Source: Diospyros lotus (lineage: Eukaryota; Streptophyta; Magnoliopsida; Ericales; Ebenaceae). Taken from it: a stretch of DNA of 64,000 bases. The notes under the pieces were generated by a model, which did no database searches, was not told the origin of the DNA, and saw only the letters and a list, made by a program, of their open reading frames with translations. Within the stretch, counting starts at the first letter, position 1. Every line of letters begins with the position of its first letter. A program made the position numbers and the translations under genes. Shown piece after piece: positions 1 to 10,745 of this stretch. The stretch spans positions 21,033,669 through 21,097,668 of the forward strand of contig NC_068344.1 in assembly GCF_014633365.1 (NCBI RefSeq). Reading direction: 5' to 3'.

Positions 1-52
1 ATTTCACGAAAACAACAAGAAAAAACCGAAAAGATGAAGCCAAAGCACTTAC

Positions 53-225
53 CTCCTTGTAGATCGGGGGCATTTTAACGGTGAAAACGAAGTCGGATCG
101 TCAATCGAACGGTCGGATTGCTCAAAATCGCCGAAAATTCGAGAGGGGAAATGAGAGAATAAAAGAGAGAGAGAGAGATTCTGATTTGGGGGGGGCTGCT
201 GAGCGCCTCCCCTTTTCTTTTTATA
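53..225 (-). promoter_or_regulatory. Possible 5' end of a minus-strand host gene (TATA box, CT-rich leader, short first exon)
   Basis: Read on the minus strand, an AATATAAAAAG TATA-like box lies near 217-225. About 30 bases later comes a CT-rich leader (the GA run at 164-178 on the plus strand). An ATG at 73 opens the peptide MPPIYKE, which ends exactly in phase 0 at a consensus splice donor (AAGGAG then GTAAGTG, junction 53/52). Order and spacing are those of a plant core promoter and first coding exon, with transcription leaving the window on the left. I do not recognise the product from seven residues. It could instead be an untranslated first exon or part of a repeat; nothing downstream is visible to decide. 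Confidence 0.35.
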
Positions 226-316
226 TTTTTTTCATTTTTTAATTAATTATTATATAAATAATTTAATTAAATTAATTCATTTATTTTATTTATTTATTTT
301 TTGGATCTTTACATAA

Positions 317-1931
317 TGTTTTGATGATGAATGTTTTATTCCAAAATTTTAATATTTTTATATGTTATGTTGAGGTTGTTTTGATAGGTTTGTTAATATG
401 CTTTATTTATGAATGATCTTTATATATGTGAAAATTATTTTATCTTTTATGATATGTTAAATTCTCATATTTCTTGAGAAGATGTTAACGATGCGTTGAT
501 AACCTTAACATGCTAATATATTTTATCTATTTATGATTAAGATTGGTTTTATGACTTATTTGCCAATACGCTTATTATGTTCATAGGTTGATTTCAAAAG
601 TTATTCTAAAATTCATAATACATGAGTGCTATGTAGAGTTTATGATATTCTAAGTATACAAAGCATGTGGTAGCATTACTCTAAGGTTAATGATATTTTA
701 CTCTTGTGAGTATTATTTTGATAATGACAAATGATATGGAAAACAAAGTATATAGCGTTTATTCAAAAATCAATTTCAAACCATGATCTCAAAAGTTTGT
801 TCAAAAGAGAAAAATCCATATATGACATTTCAAGGAATGCATGATCTTTCAAAGTATGTTTAAAAGGAAATTCTTTATGAGATTGATCTCAAATAAATGG
901 AAATATGTGATCTTTCCAAAAATCAAATTCAAAATGGTCAACAATTAGGAGCAAATTTCTCTTAAGAAATTTGTTAATTTTGTCAACAAAAGTTTCAAAA
1001 TTTAACTTAGCATTTATTGACTAACTTAAGCTATTCTGTCGACTAATAGAATGTAAGTTTTTTATTCTGTCGACTAACAATGTGATTGTTTCTTTGAAAA
1101 AAAAAAAATTAAGCCTTATTCTGTCAACAAATCCCTATGCTTTGTCGACTAACAAAATCAATAAAATGATTATGTCAACATATAGTATTAATTTGTCGAC
1201 TAAATCTAGTTTTATTAGTTAAATCTATCAACTAACTCGTTTCTTCTATCGATAGTTTGTATCGCATAAACTTTTAACGACTAATTTTTAAACGCATTAA
1301 ATGCGCCCCAACTACCACAAACGGTTTGATTTTTGAATGCATTCACCCACAACTATAAATATATGGATGGTGGCTCTTTTAAAGGACTTGGAACATTTAT
1401 TGCTCAACTACCAAGTGCTCAAAACTTCAATGTGCTTCAAATATTTCTTTGTTCTCTTTTGTTTCTTTGTAAATGCTTTGTATTTAAGTGTTTATATTCA
1501 TTCAAGTCTTTTATTCATTTTTTAGAGAACTTGTAACTAAGAGTGTTAACTCTTAGATCCTCTATTTCAATTTATATTATATCTTCCTAGCAAGAGCTAG
1601 AGGGCCTACATTTGTGTAGGAGGAATTGTATTTTTCCTAATTATTGGACTAGAGAACCTACTTGATTCAAATAGGGAGATTTTAGTGGATTCGTTTCAAA
1701 ATCCTTAGTAAATAACTAAGGTAGTGGATTAGGGTTGGTAAGCTGAACCGCTATAAATTCGTATGTCTTTTTGTTTTATTTTTCTTTCTTCAAGCATTGC
1801 AAGTTGGTATTTTATTTAGCCTATATTTAAATCATTAATCTATTTTTGGATAAATGATTTTTCAAATTCAATCAACTTTTTAAATTAACCCAATTCACCC
1901 CATTCTTAGGTATTGGTTCCATTACTATACA
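317..1931 (+). mobile_element. Copia-type LTR (SIRE/Maximus-like), old
   Basis: The segment starts TGTTTTGATGATGA and ends ACTATACA, directly before a decayed primer binding site. The last 400 bases carry the conserved 3' LTR layout also seen in the two other long LTRs here (2192-11735 and 30632-34349): short phrases around ACTAAGGTAGTGGATTAGGG, then AACCCAATTCACCCC close to the end. A TATA-like box (CTATAAATATATGG) lies near 1350. The U3 part (about 1015-1260) holds repeated TCGACTAA words. I find no matching 5-bp duplication at the two ends, so the boundaries, especially the left one, are approximate. Assignment to a Copia SIRE-like lineage rests on end motifs only. Confidence 0.5.
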
Positions 1932-2191
1932 ATTATATCAGTTAAGAGCAATCTCCTTCATATATATATTATTGATGACTTTTGAGAGACATCAAATTTT
2001 TAAGTGATCACACTCAAAGTACTGGTTTTTGAGTTTGATCCATAGATCTTAATTTGTCTATGTGTTATTGAATATCAAATACCTAAACTCCTCAATATTC
2101 TGAAATCTAATGGAAGAATATTTGAAGATCTTATTTGTTGAGTTCATATGTTAAAAATGTTTTAAAGATGATGTCGATAACAAAATATTAA
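1932..2191 (+). mobile_element. Decayed primer binding site and internal remnant after the 317-1931 LTR
   Basis: ATTATATCAGTTAAGAGC at 1932-1949 resembles a degraded TGGTATCAGAGC initiator-Met tRNA primer binding site, as expected immediately 3' of a 5' LTR. The following 240 bases are AT-rich with no open frame; they are probably the start of the internal region, cut off by insertion of the next LTR. Confidence 0.4.
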
Positions 2192-3589
2192 TGCAAAACT
2201 TTAATTATATATCAAATATTCGAGTGAGCCCTTATGCATGATTCAAGTGAACCTTGAATTCATAACTACTTGAGTAGAAGATTAGCTAGCATTCGAATGA
2301 ATGAAATGTATAAGGTTATGTTTCAACTATCCTTTACACTGCCACTCGGGTTAACTTAAGTTAGGTTTTGAGTAGAACATACTTAAGCTTACATAATCGA
2401 GTATTAAAACAAGCTTGGTAAGGCTAAATTGAGTATCAGTTTGTTAATCACAAACAACCATGGTAATCATCCAATCTAGTGAAGTATATTCACCAATCAA
2501 TTGGCGTTAAAATGCTAAAGTATTAAGATTTTGTGCTTGCATAAAAAATCAAGTAAGTTATTCACCAATCAAGTGAAGAAAATGTGCTAAAATATTAAGA
2601 CTTAATGCTTAAATCTCAAATCGATTTAAAACGTCATTTAATTGAGTGATCGAATTGCTGTAGGATTTCTGGTTTATAAAAGAAGTCAGTAATCGAGTAA
2701 TTAGATCACTAGTCAAATATCTAAGATAGAATAGAGAGTAGGCTTCTACATCACTTTATTAAATCGATTGATAGGATTAGTAGACTCCAGTCATAATATG
2801 AAAAATTGAATATTAGAAATTAGTCAATCGAGTATTCCTTGTATAGCATATCTAAAAATCGATTGAAAGCTATCAAGTGTTCAATTCGTGTTATCCATCC
2901 AATATAGTATATAGTTTTGCCTAGTCGAGTGAATTAGCACAGAAAAATTTGTTCTCTATAGTTTAAAGTGTAATCGACTAAGTATTCATCTAATCAAGTG
3001 AAGCTTAAACAAAATCAATTAACTATCCTGACAACTCAAATATGCATTGAAATCAATCAATTACCTATATTTTTCATTCAAGTATCTGTGTGACGAATTT
3101 AAAAAATATAGTCGTTATCTAACTATTACAAAAAAAAAGAAAAAAAAGAAAAGAGGAAAAAGAAAGAACAGTTTCAGATTGTTGTTACTTTTCTTTCACA
3201 TCTTTACTAGATTAGATCTCTTTCTCTTTATACAAGAAGAATCACATGAATATATATGTTGTGCAAAATGTTTTTTCTTTAACATATATATTACTTGTTC
3301 ACTAATTTGACCATTATCAGTTAAATCAAAAAGCTGTGAGTATGCGCAGATTATAAGTGCTTAATTCAAACCTCAAGCTTATATAAAAGGCCACAAGTTG
3401 CACGAGTTCAAGCTATAGTTGTCCTAGCCACATAAAATAATGTTGAGCTAAATTGAGTTACGGTTTAGCCAAGCTGAATTTATCTTTTATGCCAAATGTT
3501 GCTTGATTGTTTTGCTTTGACAATCACATACATATTTCTCCTCCAGCAAAGTCTGGTTGAGTCTCATGTCACTACAAGAAATTTGACTT

Positions 3590-4480
3590 TTAGTGACTGC
3601 CAGTTAAAAGTCGTCACTAATTCCAATCTTTAGTGACGGTCAGATAGAGTTCGTCACAGATGGTGATCAATAGTGACGGCCACACGCAATCGTCACTGCA
3701 TGTGCCACCTTCAGTGAGGGTCGGGCAACGTTGGTCACAGATGAAGGCACAATAGTGATGGCCACACGCGGTCGTCACTAACTGTGCCACCTTCAGTGAA
3801 GATCGGGCAACGTTGGTCACAAATAAAGGCACAATAGTGACGGCCACACGTGGGCGTCACTAAATGTTCCACCTTTAGTAAAGGTCGGGCAACGTCGGTC
3901 ACAAATAGAGGCACAATAGTGACAGCCACACGTGGCCGTCACTGAATGTTCCACCTTTAGTGAAGGTTAGGCAACGTCAATCACAAATAGAGGCACAATA
4001 GTGATGGCCACACGCGGTCGTCACTGAATGTTCCACCTTTAGTGAGGGTCAGGTAACCTCGGTCACAGATGAGGCACAATAGTGACGGCCACACGCAATC
4101 GTCACTGAATGTGCTACCATCAGTGAGAGTCGGGCAACGTCGGTCACAGATGGAGGCACAATAGTGACGGCCACATGCTGTCATCACTAAATGTGCCACC
4201 TTCAGTGAGAGTTGGGTAACGATGGTCACAAATGGAGGCACAATAATGACGGCCACACACGGTCGTCATTGAATGTGCCACCTTTAGTGAGGGTCGGAAA
4301 ACGTCGGTCACAAATAGAGACATAATAATTACAACCAGACATGGTCATCACTGAATGTACCACATTTAGTTAGGGTCGGGAACCTTGGTCACAGATAGAG
4401 GAACAATAGTGACGGCCACAAGTGGTTGTCACTAAATGTGCCACCTTCAATAGTAAGGGACACACTTGACCATCACTAAA
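3590..4480. repeat. Left subterminal array of the CACTA element, 82-bp unit
   Basis: The phrase AGGCACAATAGTGAC recurs at 3745, 3827, 3909, 3991, 4072, 4154 and 4236, a period of 81-82 bp, with about ten degenerate units in all. Each unit contains an imperfect palindrome of the form AGTGACGGCCACACG..GTCGTCACT. In En/Spm, subterminal repeats bind the TNPA protein; that role here is inferred. Open frames across the array encode only repeat-derived peptides. Confidence 0.85.
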
Positions 4481-4903
4481 TGTGATATATGATAATTATC
4501 ATTAAATGTATAATTTTAAAGATTAAAAAAGAATCATCAGAAAGAGTTACACATTAAAAAAAATAAAATATATAAATTTAACATGATTTAGTCTTAATAC
4601 ACTTAATTGTGTAATTTTAAACTAATAAAATGAATCCACTTAAATAGCGATGATGTAGTTTTTAAATTAAAAAAAATATATAGATATACTAATTTCTTCA
4701 AACAAATTAAATTGTAAATTTATAGATTTTTTTAACTCTAGATAATTAATCATTTTTTCATTCAAATAACTGGATATTTTGAGTAATTTTATTTATCTAG
4801 TCACAACAATTCTTGTAATATACAAAAAATATAATTAATCAAATTTTGTATTCACTACAAAAAAAGTGTGATTTTCTCTACGAAATTGTAGATAAAACAC
4901 TTA

Positions 4904-5424
4904 GGTTGCATTCTCTTTGTTGTTTTTAAGCCATTTTTAGTTTTTAATTTTCTAAAATAATGAATTACTGCTTTTAAAAATATAATTTCAAAAATAAAAA
5001 AATTGTAAAAATAATCCAAAACAATAAAAAGTTATTTTGAGTGTTTTCATTCAAAATAAACTCCAAACTCAAAACCAATAAAACAAGTTTCATTTTCAAT
5101 ATTTATTCGTATTTTATTATTGTAATGGGAAAAAAATATTACAAAATTCATTAACTTTAAAATGTATATATTTTTAATATTATATTAATATTAAATATTT
5201 ATAATTTATTGAATAATCAAATTTATTAAATAAAATATCATTAAAAAATTATTCTCAAAATTTCGAAGAGAATTCATTTTCTAACTTTTTATTTTGAGAA
5301 TCAGTTTTTTAAAATAATAAAGAGAACGCATTTTCAATTTTTTGAAAACAAACTCTTAAAACAGAAAATTAAAAATGAATTCAAAACTCAAAATTTAAAA
5401 TTAAAACACAAATAGAATGTAACC
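4904..5424. mobile_element. Tourist-like (PIF/Harbinger) MITE, 521 bp, inside the CACTA element
   Basis: The left end GGTTGCATTCTCTTTGTT matches the inverted right end GGTTACATTCTATTTGTG (ending 5424), and TTA flanks both sides (4901-4903 and 5425-5427). A 3-bp TTA duplication with G-rich termini is typical of Tourist/PIF-Harbinger MITEs. The interior is AT-rich and non-coding. It lies just upstream of the surviving transposase fragment. Confidence 0.7.
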
Positions 5425-5627
5425 TTATTTTTCACTACATCAAATCATTGCTAATCATATTAATTTTCATTATAAATTGATTTCCTTTACCAAAATTTTT
5501 ATAATCAATAATTATATTTTTATAATTAATTCTATAAACAACTAATAATCCACTATGTATGATATCACTAAATTTAATTTTGGATATAATATTTTTTTCT
5601 AAACCTATTCCAACCTATACAATCTAA

Positions 5628-6239
5628 ATGAAATATAAAGCACACAAGGGTTATATTGTTAATGGTTTTCGATTCCATACTCGAGATCGTGACAAAGAAT
5701 TAAAGACTCAAAGCAGTGGAGTTGTTGTGACAGGAGAAACAAATAGTTTTGCCAGTGCACGAGATAATAGTCCAACTATCAGTAATGTGGATTATTATGG
5801 TGTGTTAATGAACATTATTGAATTACAATATCTTGGAGGTAATTGAGTAGTTCTATTGAAGTGTGATTGGAGAGATGTTTATTCTCAAGGAAGAGGAATC
5901 AAGACAGATGAACATGGGTTCACTTCCTTAAATTTTGGACGTTCTTTACAAACCAATGAACCTTTTGTCATGGCTTGCCAAGCTGAACAGGTTTATTATG
6001 TGAGTGATATGTGTGATCCTAATTGGTATGTTGTTCAAAGATCACAACCTTGGGATTTTTATGATATGCATGTTGAAGAAGGCAGCGAAGATCAACCATA
6101 TCAGCAAAAAGAGCCATTAAGTAGCTCATGTTCACCCCAAGATGTGAGTGCATATGAGGAAGACTTTACATTGATTAGAAGTGACATTCCAACAGAGATT
6201 CCATGTGAAGAAGGTGTATCACGTCAATTGGGAAAATGA
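5628..6239 (+). pseudogene. CACTA TNP2-like transposase, C-terminal DUF4216 region, broken by one stop
   Basis: The reading frame contains phrases characteristic of the plant CACTA transposase C-terminus (DUF4216): GYIVNGFRFHTRDRD, NSGVVV-like SSGVVVTGE, DYYGVLMNIIEL, then KCDWRDV, GIKTDEHGFTSLNF and EPFVMACQAEQVYYV, ending SQPWDFYDMH. A single in-frame TGA near 5845 separates the two halves; both halves are in the same frame and the family motif continues directly across it. The catalytic N-terminal and middle parts of a TNP2 transposase are absent upstream, where the MITE and AT-rich sequence lie. This is therefore a remnant of the transposase that would cut and move the element. The tail after about residue 160 is acidic and not family-diagnostic. 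Confidence 0.8.
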
Positions 6240-6669
6240 AAGAGAGGGAGTGGGAAGGGAAAAAAGAAAGTCAGAGGGAGAGGAAAACAAAAAGTCATTT
6301 AATGTTATGATGATGATGAATGAGCTTGAGTGTTTTGACTTTTTGTTTTGTAAGTATGAGGCACTATAACTTTATAAACACCAGAGATTGCATATGTGTG
6401 CTGGTTATTGTATAATAGTCTTGATGTTTATAAACTAAGTACGAATCAATTTAAGTTGACTTAATTTGGATAGAGTATATACTCGTTTGGATTTGGATTG
6501 AATTTACATGCAGACAAATGATTAACCTATATGGGCAAACTATAACTCTATCTTTCTATATCTCTTTTTTCTTTTTCTTTTTCTTTTTTTGGTTTACAGG
6601 TTGGTCCTTCTCTTTTTCATCTTGTGTGTGCATTTGTGATACCAGAATTGTTCGAGATATGTATCATGT

Positions 6670-6958
6670 GAGTGATAGGATTTAATCACTCCCTCCGAGT
6701 GGTTGGTGATCACCATTTTTTTTAAATTTTGAATGCTTAGTATTATATGTATTCTATGAGTGATAGGATTCAATCACTTCCTCTGGGTGATTGGTGATCA
6801 CCCATTATTTTTTATTTTTAATGCTTAGTATTATATATATCCTGTGAGTGATAGGATTTAATCACTCTCTCCGGGTGGTGGGTGATCACCCATTTTTTAA
6901 AATTTTTAATGCTTAATACTATATATATCCTGTGAGTGATAAGATTTAATTTGTAACG
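6670..6958. repeat. 88-bp tandem repeat, 3.3 copies
   Basis: GAGTGATAGGATTTAATCAC-type starts occur at 6670, 6758, 6846 and 6934, exactly 88 bp apart each time. The first three units carry GGTGATCACC, a perfect 10-bp palindrome in each. The array lies in the non-coding middle of the CACTA element, between its two gene remnants. Confidence 0.9.
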
Positions 6959-8003
6959 ACTCGTTTAGTGAGCCTTAGATGTTAATTATATTTTTATATA
7001 GTGTGTTGTATGTGGGCTTATTAGATGCCAAAAGTAAGTTATGGGTGAATAAGAGGTTAAATGGCGTAAAATATTTTTATGTGGTCTAAAAGGTAAATTA
7101 ATTAAAAATAACATTTTTGAAAAAATGCATGTAAGTAAATTAATAAATGTAATAAGTTGCTGGGTGAGTGCTTAACTGATATGATCACAACAAGAACAAC
7201 TTCTATTGTTGAATGTCTTAGAGTACTTAAGCACATAGGCAGAACATGGTACTTCATAATTCAAGACTCTGATCTAATAGTTTCGCTCGAGATTTGGTTG
7301 ATCTATTAATTTCATTATCAATTGCATCCAACCTTTAATGTTTATTGGTGTAAAGCTTTCAAGAACAACAGTTTTGAAAAAACAAAAGGCACTCATGTAC
7401 TTATTTTTTGACTGAAATGTTCAAAGAACTTCATTTAATATTTAAACCAATAATGCAAATATTAATCTTTTCCTAAATTATGCTAATAAATATGAGATCC
7501 ATAATTTGATAAGAGACCATTCTTCTAGATAATATCTGAAGTATGATTCAAAAGCTTAATGGAGAGTAAATGAAATAGAATAAACAATAGTCTATAGAGA
7601 ACTTTTGAAAATATAATACAGTAGAAGTTTAGAGCAATGGTTATGTATATTGAAAGTGTCCTTAAATTCTAGCTTATTAATTATAAATCACTGTCTGTTC
7701 ATGGCCTCTATTTATTTGTCCTTATCAAGCTACGTAGTCATATGCTCAAATTATGCATCAGCCATCTAGAAAATTGTTCTCTTTAATGTGATGTGAATAT
7801 TTAATGAATTTTTAAATATAAAAAATAATTTTAATTATAAGATAAATTCTTTTTTTTATTTCTATATAAACTTTTAATATTTTTTAAGTGATGTTGTTTA
7901 TTGAAAAATAAAATATTAAATCATTGCCTTTTTTTTGGAAAACAATGCCATGAAAATAACATGATAGTGCAATTTTCATTTGTGTTGATGCATTTTGTAG
8001 CTA

Positions 8004-9844
8004 ATGGCGAGTAGAGCACACATTTCTCTAAGTGTTGATCAAAGTCCGTCTATATCACCAAGTTTATCAATTCCTTCATCATTGTCTCCTTTAAACTATT
8101 CCGCTGGAAGTGTAGGTCAAAATTAAGTTTAATCTATAATATAATTACCTAATTTATATTGGGCTAATTTTTTCTAATTATGTTAATTATATTGTATTTA
8201 TTCTAACATGAATAGGGTCTATCTCAAGAAAAAGAACTCGAGAAAATACCAAAAATAGGAAACTCACAAGTTTAACGCCTAGTTAGAAATTGCCATTGCA
8301 GTTTAACAATTATAACCAAGTAATAGATCCAAATGCAAACGTGTTTGCAAGCTACTTAGGGAAGATTGTTGCAATGTGTGAGAATGCTCTAATAACTTGC
8401 AAAGAAGATGTTCCTCAAGTCAACAAAGCTAAAATGTATTCATATGTATTGGTAAGGTCAATAGGCAAAATTTATAATAGATATAATCATTTTTTTAATT
8501 CTTTTTTAGATATATTCCTTTTTTTGATAGGACAAATTTGAGTTTGAGGAAAACAAAAATAGGAAAAATTAGATTATAAGAAAAATGGGAAGCAAGTTTG
8601 CAAACTACAAGCATAGATTGAAGGTCAAATACTACGACGCGTACACCACAGATGAAGAGAGAATTCAAGTGGGTCTAGTAAACATTGAGAGAGAGCAATG
8701 GAGAGATTTTGTGCATTGGTTGAGCTCACTTGAGTTTCAGGTATACTACACTTGAAAGGTGTTTATTTTATTATATTTGTATTTATTATTATTTACCTAT
8801 AAAGCAAAGAAATTTATTAAGATTTTTGATTTGATTAATTAATTTTTTCATATTACTTGATATCAAGGCCACGGGTGCTCAAAATAAGGACAATCAATCA
8901 AAGTTAAAGATGAGCAAAACTACTGGTACAAGAAGTTTTGCTTAGGTTAGAGCTGAAAAGGTATAAATTTTTAATGTTTTAATTTTTATCATTATATCTC
9001 ATTTTGTGTAGTATTTTTTTACCTATTAATTAAAAATACCTTTTTTTTGTTGATAATTACTTAAATCCAGGCTTAAAAATTAGGACATGACCCAACAAAA
9101 GTATAAATGTTTTACTTGACACACAAAAAGAAGGATGGGTCAATGGTTGATTCGATGTCAGCAGAAATTGTGATAAGCATTTCAATTACTTTTAAAGTTT
9201 ATGTTGTTGTTTTGTTATTCTTGATATGATCAAAATAATTATGATCTTTTTATGGAATCTTCTTATGGATCAAAATTAAAGTTCTTCCTTGCAAGGCCCA
9301 ATCTAAGAAGGTAAAAACCAACTAGAAATGTTCTCATATTACATTCATCCATGCGCATTAGATAAAAACAAAAGGAACTAGTAACTATGTTATTTCTGTT
9401 TGAATATGAATTTTGTCTCACTCTAAGTTCTCAAACTTAATTGTTTAGTTGTGAAAAATGATTATTTTCTAATATTGTTTAAGTGTAATATGAAATAATT
9501 ATTTGTGCAACATTTTATTATAGGAAAATATTCAAACTATAGCAGCCCAAAGAGCTAAGGAGCAACCTTCTGAACCTGTTGATGAAAATCAGATTTTTCT
9601 TGAAGTGATGGGCAAAGAAAGGCATGGTCTAGTTCGTGGATATGGTTTCGGCCCCACAGCTTCTTTAGTCTCTGGCAAGCTTCCTTCTCAATTACAAATT
9701 GCTTCAACAATTGAAACACTAAGACAAGAGAATAAAGAGTTGAAAGAAAAACTAAGTACAGTAGAGCAAACCCAAGCAGAAACTCTTAGCTTGCTAAAAA
9801 GCTTCATGGAAGAGGTTAAATTAGGAAGGGTTAGTAATGAATGA
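8004..9844 (+). pseudogene. CACTA TNPA-like / Transposase_24 (Ptta/En/Spm) gene, spliced and decayed
   Basis: Separate exon-like blocks encode the second CACTA gene. These are about 8004-8112 (MASRAHISLSVDQSPSISPS), about 8218-8456 (FNNYNQVIDPNANVFASYLG), about 8530-8740 (MGSKFANYKHRLKVKYYDAY, then REQWRDFVHWLSSLEFQ ending at a GTATAC donor), about 8868-8960, about 9070-9175 (GHDPTKV, LTHKKKDGSMVD) and about 9525-9844 (KERHGLVRGYGFGPTASLV followed by a Leu/Glu-rich coiled coil, RQENKELKEKLSTVEQTQ). The order matches the plant Ptta/En/Spm protein (Transposase_24), a DNA-binding partner of the transposase. At least three in-frame stops (near 8284, 8570 and 8943) show it is not functional as it stands. 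Exon limits are by eye. Confidence 0.75.
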
Positions 9845-10117
9845 TGATGCTCTACTGATATGACATGTTTAGTTGATGAATAGTGTTTAACATTCCATAT
9901 TTTGTAGGTTTATTGATTTTGTAAAGTGATACTTTGAATTATAGTTTTTGATTGTTGATAATGTGAGTATATATATATGTTTGCCTTTTGGGTTGTTGAT
10001 GATTGTATAACAATATATTTCATATATTGTGATAGTTTATAACATTTTGTAAAACAGGTGTTCGTAAATTTGTAAAATAAGTGTACATGGTATATGTTGT
10101 AGGCCAAAAAAGGTGAA

Positions 10118-10745
10118 ATTGTAAACCACTTTTAGTGATGGTCACATATGGTTGTCACTAATGGGTTAAAACCACTTTTAGTGACGGTCGCATATGGACG
10201 TCACTAATAGGTAAACTACTTTTAGTGACGACCGCATATGATCGTCACTAATGGGTTAAACCCACTTTTAGTGATGGTCGCATATGGTCGTCACTAATAG
10301 ATAAACCACTTTTAGCGACAGCCACATATGGTCGTCACTAATGGGTAAACCACTTTTAGTGACGGCCGACATTATCATCACTAATGGGTTAACTTTAGTG
10401 ACTACTAACATCGTCGTCACTAATGGGTTAACTTTAGTTACGACCGACATCGTGTCACTAATGGGTTAACTTTAGTGACGACCGACATTGTGTCACTAAT
10501 GAGTTAACTTTAGTGATGGTTAACATGTAGTGACGACCACGTATGGCCGTCGCTAATGAGTTGCAATTAGTGACAGCCAGCATAATGGTCACTAATTACA
10601 TTAGTGATGACTAGTTTTATTGTCACTAATTACATTAGTGATGAGGGCATTAGTGACGACTTGTGACAGTCTGTTTGGCTGTTACTAATACTTTTAGTGA
10701 CGGCTTTTTGGGCTTTTAGTGACGACCTTGGCCTCCACTAAAAAG
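10118..10745. repeat. Right subterminal array of the CACTA element
   Basis: Units of about 45-47 bp containing CCACTTTTAGTGACGG..CATATGGTCGTCACTAATGGGT repeat from 10118. They grade into shorter units of about 37 bp (TTAGTGACGACCGACATCGTGTCACTAATGGGTTAAC) toward the end. They share the TAGTGACG/CGTCACTA inverted motif with the left array but not its 82-bp spacer, so the two ends are asymmetric. Confidence 0.85.

Noticed and set aside
3617..4256. Three overlapping minus-strand open frames with a repeated MAVTIVPLFVT peptide, like a repeat protein
   Set aside because: They read through the 82-bp subterminal repeat of the CACTA element; the 81-82-bp period alone produces repeated peptides, with no gene context.
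3590..4480. A CRISPR-like array of palindromic repeats
   Set aside because: This is a plant nuclear window; units lie inside CACTA termini, spacers are nearly identical, and no cas genes exist.
4852..4865. A second CACTAC-A run that might be another CACTA terminus
   Set aside because: No partner terminus or 3-bp duplication fits, and it lies just outside the Tourist-like MITE.
10268..10450. Minus-strand frame with VVTKVNPLV repeats
   Set aside because: Artefact of the right CACTA subterminal array.
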